Of a stretch of 19,613 bases of DNA, positions 15,259 to 19,613 are shown piece by piece. Source of the DNA: CAZPKH01 sp964407165 (GTDB lineage Bacteria; Bacteroidota; Bacteroidia; Bacteroidales; Muribaculaceae). The notes beneath the pieces are model-generated. The model did not search any database and had not been told where the DNA came from. It saw only the letters and a list, made by a program, of their open reading frames with translations. The number at the start of each line of letters is the position of its first letter. Position 1 is the stretch's first letter. Both the position numbers and the translations under genes were made by a program. The stretch is taken from assembly GCA_964407165.1 (NCBI GenBank), contig CAYOUJ010000046.1:1-19613 (forward strand), in the 5' to 3' direction.

Positions 15259-18033
15259 ATGGACCACCGCATTATCCCAATAGCCGCCGCTGCGGCCCTC
15301 CTCCTCTCTGCCACCGACGCCGGCGCCGTCATCGCCCGCCGTGGCGTCCTCACCGTCGACCAACCCGACGGCACCACCCTGCGCCTGCAGCTCGTCGGCG
15401 ACGAGCACCGCCACTACTACATGACCGAAGACGGCTACGCACTGTGTGAGGCCGGCGGATTCTTTGAATACGCCAGTCTCGACGCCGACGGCGCCGTCGT
15501 CACCTCCGGCCGCCGCGCCGTCAACGTCACCGACCGCTCCGCCGACGACCGCGCATTCCTCGCCACCGTCAGCGCCGAGGCCGTCGTCGAGGCCGTGCGC
15601 GCCGACGCTGTCGCCACGCGCGCAGCCGCCGGCCCCCGCCGCGCTGCCGGCTACGGACTCTTCCCCGGCACCGCCTTCCCCTCCAAAGGGGAGCAGAAAG
15701 GTCTGGTGATACTCGTGCAATACACCGACATCTCCTTCACCATCTCCGACCCCCAGGACTACTTCTCCCGCATGCTCAACGAGCAGGGCTTCAGCGACTA
15801 CACCGCCACCGGCTCCGCCCGCGACTGGTATATGGAGAGCTCCTCTAACCAGTTCATCCCCTCCTTTGACGTCTACGGACCCGTCACCCTCTCAAACAAG
15901 CGCGAATATTACGGCGCTAACGACAGCAGCGGCGACGACGTCCGCCCCGAGCAGATGGCCATCGAGGCCTGCAAGCAGCTCGACGCCACCGTCGACTTCA
16001 GCCAGTATGACCGCGACGGCGACGGTTACATCGACAATGTCTACATCTTCTACGCCGGCAAGGGCGAGGCCGACGGCGGCGGCGCAAACACCGTCTGGCC
16101 TCACTCCTGGGAGGTCAGCTCCGCCACCTCCATCGTCTACAAGTTTGACGGCGTGCGCCTCGACCGCTACGCATGCTCCAACGAGTGGGACAACTCCTAC
16201 AACCGCCCCGACGGCATCGGCACCTTCTGCCACGAGTTCGCACACGTCATGGGCCTCCCCGACCTCTATGCCACCGACTACTCCTCGGCATACACCCCCG
16301 GCGAATGGAGCGTCATGGACTACGGCCCCTATAACAACCAGGGCCGCACTCCCCCGACCATGAGCGTCTTCGAGCGCAACGCCCTCGGATGGTGCGAGCC
16401 GGAGGTGATCTCCGGCAAGCTCGACGCCACCCTCGACCACATACTCACCTCAAACAGCGGCTACGTCATCCCCACCTCCAAGGCCACCGAATATTTCCTC
16501 CTCGAAAACCGCCAGCAGACCGGCACCGACGCATACATTCCCGGCCATGGCATGCTGATATGGCACATCGACTACGTCTCGAGCGTGTGGAACAGCAACA
16601 CTGTCAACAACAGCGCCTCCCACCAATACGTCGACATCGTGGAGGCCGGACGCGGCTCCTCCTCGCGAACGGCCACTGCCGACCCCTTCCCCGGCACCAA
16701 GAGCGTGACCTCCTTCACCTCCTCCACCTCCCCCGCCCTTGAAGACTGGAGCGGCAACGCCATCAACCTCCCCATCACCGACATCGCCGAGCACGCCGGC
16801 GTCATCACCTTCAAGGTCTGCGGCGGCATGAGCCTCGAAGCTCCCGGCACCCCGACGTTCACCTCCGTCGCCGCAAACGGCTTCACCGCCGAGTGGTCAC
16901 CATCCGAAGGCGCCGAGGAATACACCGTCACCCTCAGCCGAGGCACTACCGAACTCGAGCAGAAGACGGTCACCGATCCCGCCTGCCCATTCGGCGGCCT
17001 GCAACCCGAGACCACTTATACCGTGAAGGTGGTTGCCACCTGGGGCGACCTGGTTTCCGAGCCCTCCGAGGCATCAGTGACCACCCTCGCCGCTTCGTTT
17101 GCCAACTATACCGTCGCCCTCAACCCCGTAACGGACATCAACCGCACCGGCGCCACCCTCTCGTGGGAGAAGGTGCCCGGCGCAACAGACTATCTGCTCG
17201 ACCTCTGGACCGTCACCGGCGGCGAGGGTGAGACCGACGTCAACGACTTCGCCGACGGCACCACCATGCCTGACGGCTGGGCCACCACCGGCACCTCCAC
17301 CTACACCTCCTTAGGCTACTACGGCGCAGCCTCCCCCTCGCTCAAGCTCGCCAAAGACGGCCAGTACGTGCAGTCCCCCATGTATGACCGCGACGTGGAG
17401 AAAATCTCATTCTGGGTACGCGGAGCCACCGCTTCCACTTCTAACACATACACCGTAAAGGCACTGGTGCCCAACTCCTCCTGGACCTCGGTGACATCCT
17501 CCGGCCTTGAGAACAGCGAGGGCGTCACCGTCACATACGCAATGCCGGCAGGCACCCGCGCTGTCAAGATCATCTATAACAAAGCCGGTAGCGGCAACAT
17601 GGCCATCGACGACGTGGTGGTCACCGTCAAGAGCGACGTCGACACAGCTTACGTCTGCACTGCCCGCAGCCTCGGCGACGTCGGCACCTACGCCGTCACC
17701 GGCCTGCAGGACCAGACCACATACTACTACACCGTGCAGGGCAGCAACGGCTCTGAGCGCACCATCAAGAGCGCCGTCGACTCCTTCACCACGGGCGAAC
17801 CCGCCGGCATCGATGCCCCGGGCAATGACGCCGCAACTGTGGCCATGCGCCTCGACGGGCGCGTGCTCACCGTAGCCGCCCCCGCCGGCACGCTTGTGAC
17901 CGTCTGCGACGTCGCCGGCCGCGTAGTCTGCTCGCAGACGGCACCCGCCTACGGCGTCACCGTCCGCATCGGCGCCCCCGGCCTCTACATCGTCCGTGCC
18001 GGCGACGCCACGGCCAAGCTGATAGTCAAATAG
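15259..18033 (+). CDS. Secreted M6 family metalloprotease with FnIII modules and T9SS-like tail
   Basis: This 924-residue zinc protease of the M6 (immune inhibitor A-like) family should act at the cell surface or outside the cell. Residues 1 to about 23 are a signal peptide, followed by a likely propeptide to about 150. The catalytic domain carries a calcium-type loop DRDGDGYID (251-259) and the zinc site HEFAHVMGLPD (His325, Glu326, His329). A first fibronectin III module lies at about 527-613. A second starts at about 615 and appears interrupted at about 655-795 by a jelly-roll-like segment (FADGTTMPDGW to AIDDVVVTV) before resuming with TYAVTGLQDQTTYYYTV. The last stretch (about 847-924, ending GLYIVRAGDATAKLIVK) fits a type IX secretion sorting domain. 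Substrate is unknown. It is monocistronic between two hairpin terminators. Confidence 0.92.
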   Translation: MDHRIIPIAAAAALLLSATDAGAVIARRGVLTVDQPDGTTLRLQLVGDEHRHYYMTEDGYALCEAGGFFEYASLDADGAVVTSGRRAVNVTDRSADDRAFLATVSAEAVVEAVRADAVATRAAAGPRRAAGYGLFPGTAFPSKGEQKGLVILVQYTDISFTISDPQDYFSRMLNEQGFSDYTATGSARDWYMESSSNQFIPSFDVYGPVTLSNKREYYGANDSSGDDVRPEQMAIEACKQLDATVDFSQYDRDGDGYIDNVYIFYAGKGEADGGGANTVWPHSWEVSSATSIVYKFDGVRLDRYACSNEWDNSYNRPDGIGTFCHEFAHVMGLPDLYATDYSSAYTPGEWSVMDYGPYNNQGRTPPTMSVFERNALGWCEPEVISGKLDATLDHILTSNSGYVIPTSKATEYFLLENRQQTGTDAYIPGHGMLIWHIDYVSSVWNSNTVNNSASHQYVDIVEAGRGSSSRTATADPFPGTKSVTSFTSSTSPALEDWSGNAINLPITDIAEHAGVITFKVCGGMSLEAPGTPTFTSVAANGFTAEWSPSEGAEEYTVTLSRGTTELEQKTVTDPACPFGGLQPETTYTVKVVATWGDLVSEPSEASVTTLAASFANYTVALNPVTDINRTGATLSWEKVPGATDYLLDLWTVTGGEGETDVNDFADGTTMPDGWATTGTSTYTSLGYYGAASPSLKLAKDGQYVQSPMYDRDVEKISFWVRGATASTSNTYTVKALVPNSSWTSVTSSGLENSEGVTVTYAMPAGTRAVKIIYNKAGSGNMAIDDVVVTVKSDVDTAYVCTARSLGDVGTYAVTGLQDQTTYYYTVQGSNGSERTIKSAVDSFTTGEPAGIDAPGNDAATVAMRLDGRVLTVAAPAGTLVTVCDVAGRVVCSQTAPAYGVTVRIGAPGLYIVRAGDATAKLIVK

Positions 18034-18037
18034 CAAA

Positions 18038-18116
18038 AAAAACAACAGATTTTACGGATTTCACAGATTTTTAAAAGATTAAAAATCTTTATAAATCCGT
18101 AAAATCCGTTGTTTTT
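18038..18116 (+). terminator. Long AT-rich hairpin after the M6 protease gene
   Basis: The arm 18038-18073 pairs with 18080-18116 around a short loop, with one A/G wobble position and one internal mismatch patch. The right arm ends in GTTTTT, so it can act as an intrinsic terminator. The stem of more than 30 bp is unusually long for that purpose. A short tandem of CCCTAAT (about 18124-18141) follows before the next gene. Confidence 0.8.
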
Positions 18117-18147
18117 AACCCAATTCCCTAATCCCTAATCCCAATTT

Positions 18148-19434
18148 ATGGAGCGGCTGCTGCAATACGTATGGCAATACCGGCTTTGGCCGCCCCGGCA
18201 GCTCGCCACCGTCGACGGTCGAAGCGTCGACGTGCTCGACCCGGGCCGGCTGAACGCCGACGCCGGGCCCGACTTTTTCAACGCCAAGGTGACCATCGGC
18301 GGCGCCACCTGGGCCGGCGACGTCGAGATACACGTCCGCGCCTCCGACTGGCACCGACACCGCCACGACGGCGACCCGGCGTACCGCTCCGTCATACTCC
18401 ACGTGGTCGGCGAGAGCGACACACTCATCACAGGACCCGACGGAGAGGACATCCCCCAGATGCTCATCCCCTGCTCCGACGCCCTGCGCCGCGACTACGA
18501 GACGCTCGTGGCCGAGAGCCCGCGCCACCTCCCCTGTGCCGACCGGCTACCGTCACTCAACCCCCTGTATATCACCGACTGGCTCACCAGCCTCACCTTC
18601 GAGCGGCTCTACGACAAGGCCGACCGCATCGCCAAGACCGCCGCGCTCTTCGGCGGCGACCTCGAGACCGCGGCCTACGTCACCCTCGCCCGCGCCCTCG
18701 GCTTCGGCACCAACGCCGAGCCCTTCGAGCGCCTCGCCCGCGCCACCCCCCGCATGTTCCTGCTCAAGCACCGCGACCGCCTGTTCACCCTCGAGGCCAT
18801 GCTCTTAGGCCAGGGCGGGCTGCTCCCCGCCGACAGCCCCGACCTCGACCCGTACGTGCGCCGCCTCGTCGGCGAATACCGCTTCATGGCCGCAAAGTTC
18901 TCCCTGCAGCCCCTCAAAGACCCCGGCTGGAAGATGGCGCGCATGCGCCCCGCCAACTTCCCCCACCGCCGCGTGGCCTTCCTCGCCGCCCTCATCCACT
19001 CGGTCGAAAGCCTCCACAGCCGACTTCTCGCCATCGCCGACCCGGCCGACGCCTACACATTATTTAATATAGAGATGTCGCCCTTCTGGGCGTCGCACTA
19101 CCGTCTCGAGGCTCCAACCGACCGCCACCTGACGGGCGGGCTGTCGCAAGACTCCGTCAACACGCTTATAATTAATGTGGTGGCGCCGCTGCAGTTTTAC
19201 TACGCCACGCTCACCGGCGACGAGGAATACCAGCAGCGCGCCCTCGACCTGCTCAGCCGCCTCCCGGCCGAGAGCAACCGCCTGACACGCATCTTCACCG
19301 CCGCCGGCCTCCCCTGCCGCGACGCCGCCGCCTCCCAGGCCCTCATACAGCTGCGCCGCGGCTACTGCGAGCAGCGCAAGTGCCTCTACTGCCGCCTGGG
19401 CCACCGCCGCCTCCGCGCCGCCGCCCAACCCTAA
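18148..19434 (+). CDS. DUF2851 family protein, function unknown
   Basis: This 428-residue protein matches DUF2851, a family common in Bacteroidota with no established role. The start MERLLQYVWQYRLW, then LNADAGPDFFNAKV and WAGDVEIHVRASDWHRH, are the features I recognise from this family. It has no signal peptide or membrane helix, so it is probably cytoplasmic. The C-terminus has a cysteine cluster (Cys407, Cys412, Cys415 in YCEQRKCLYC, with His near 419) that could bind a metal ion; that is inference. I find no clear -7 box in the short gap after the preceding hairpin, so its promoter is unresolved. Its neighbours do not suggest a pathway. Confidence 0.9.
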   Translation: MERLLQYVWQYRLWPPRQLATVDGRSVDVLDPGRLNADAGPDFFNAKVTIGGATWAGDVEIHVRASDWHRHRHDGDPAYRSVILHVVGESDTLITGPDGEDIPQMLIPCSDALRRDYETLVAESPRHLPCADRLPSLNPLYITDWLTSLTFERLYDKADRIAKTAALFGGDLETAAYVTLARALGFGTNAEPFERLARATPRMFLLKHRDRLFTLEAMLLGQGGLLPADSPDLDPYVRRLVGEYRFMAAKFSLQPLKDPGWKMARMRPANFPHRRVAFLAALIHSVESLHSRLLAIADPADAYTLFNIEMSPFWASHYRLEAPTDRHLTGGLSQDSVNTLIINVVAPLQFYYATLTGDEEYQQRALDLLSRLPAESNRLTRIFTAAGLPCRDAAASQALIQLRRGYCEQRKCLYCRLGHRRLRAAAQP

Positions 19435-19477
19435 AAATCACGCGAAGAAACAAAAGAACAAAAAGAAACTCAAAATC

Positions 19478-19613
19478 GTAACTATTCACCGAATATCAAT
19501 ATTCTTATAAATGCGCTCCAAAGGAGCGCGATGATGATAACCCCGGGCAAGCGGAGCGCAGCCCCGGGGAATCGGAGAGGCGTCCTCGCACCCCCGGCAC
19601 CCCAAAGGGGTGC
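19478..19613 (-). repeat. Terminal inverted repeat, right copy
   Basis: This is the inverse of 5-139 with one extra base in the run near 19561-19570 (GCCCCGGGG compared with GCCCGGGG). All four palindromes of the left copy are present. The window ends exactly at GGGGTGC, the outer palindrome, so the true outer edge of the repeat is not visible here. It follows the DUF2851 stop after 43 bases of A-rich sequence that hold no recognisable terminator. Confidence 0.9.

Overview
This window looks like a chromosomal segment from a Bacteroidota bacterium of the order Bacteroidales with GC-rich coding regions; a Muribaculaceae-like gut lineage is my best guess (inference). The visible evidence is a set of Bacteroidales-type promoters (TAnnTTTG -7 boxes, some with a TTTG-like -33 box about 19-21 bases upstream), the absence of obvious Shine-Dalgarno sequences, two secreted enzymes ending in tails like type IX secretion C-terminal domains, an RprY/RprX-type two-component pair, a fused RibBA and a DUF2851 protein. 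All ten protein genes are complete. I found no rRNA, tRNA, CRISPR array, transposase, integrase or phage gene.

Layout from left to right. Positions 1-422 have no gene: a terminal inverted-repeat copy, a 9-bp tandem repeat, a 20-bp palindrome and a promoter. A long-chain acyl-CoA synthetase (423-2234, +) ends at a strong hairpin terminator. A secreted GH13 alpha-amylase (2370-4160, +) follows. It converges on a minus-strand operon of an LptF/LptG-type lipopolysaccharide-export permease (7484-5568) and ribBA (5564-4356), with a long hairpin and a second 9-bp tandem repeat between them. Divergent from that operon is a plus-strand pair, a U32 'peptidase' of the RNA-hydroxylase type (7716-9512) and topB (9519-11570). 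Next come an rprY/rprX-type regulator and kinase pair (11829-14052), an aquaporin (14426-15130), a secreted M6 metalloprotease with fibronectin modules (15259-18033) and a DUF2851 gene (18148-19434). The window closes with the second inverted-repeat copy.

The genes are mostly housekeeping, envelope or secreted-degradation functions and do not form one pathway. The novelty lies between the genes. The two ends of the window are the same roughly 135-bp hairpin-rich repeat in opposite orientation. A 20-bp palindrome and a 9-bp tandem repeat each occur at two distant loci. Three 29-bp hairpin units lie between divergent promoters whose -7 boxes sit only 5 nt from the start codons. On the minus strand between topB and rprY there is a compact unit with promoter box, four-codon ORF and terminator hairpin that looks like an independent small RNA gene of about 75 nt. 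That unit is my strongest candidate for something undescribed.
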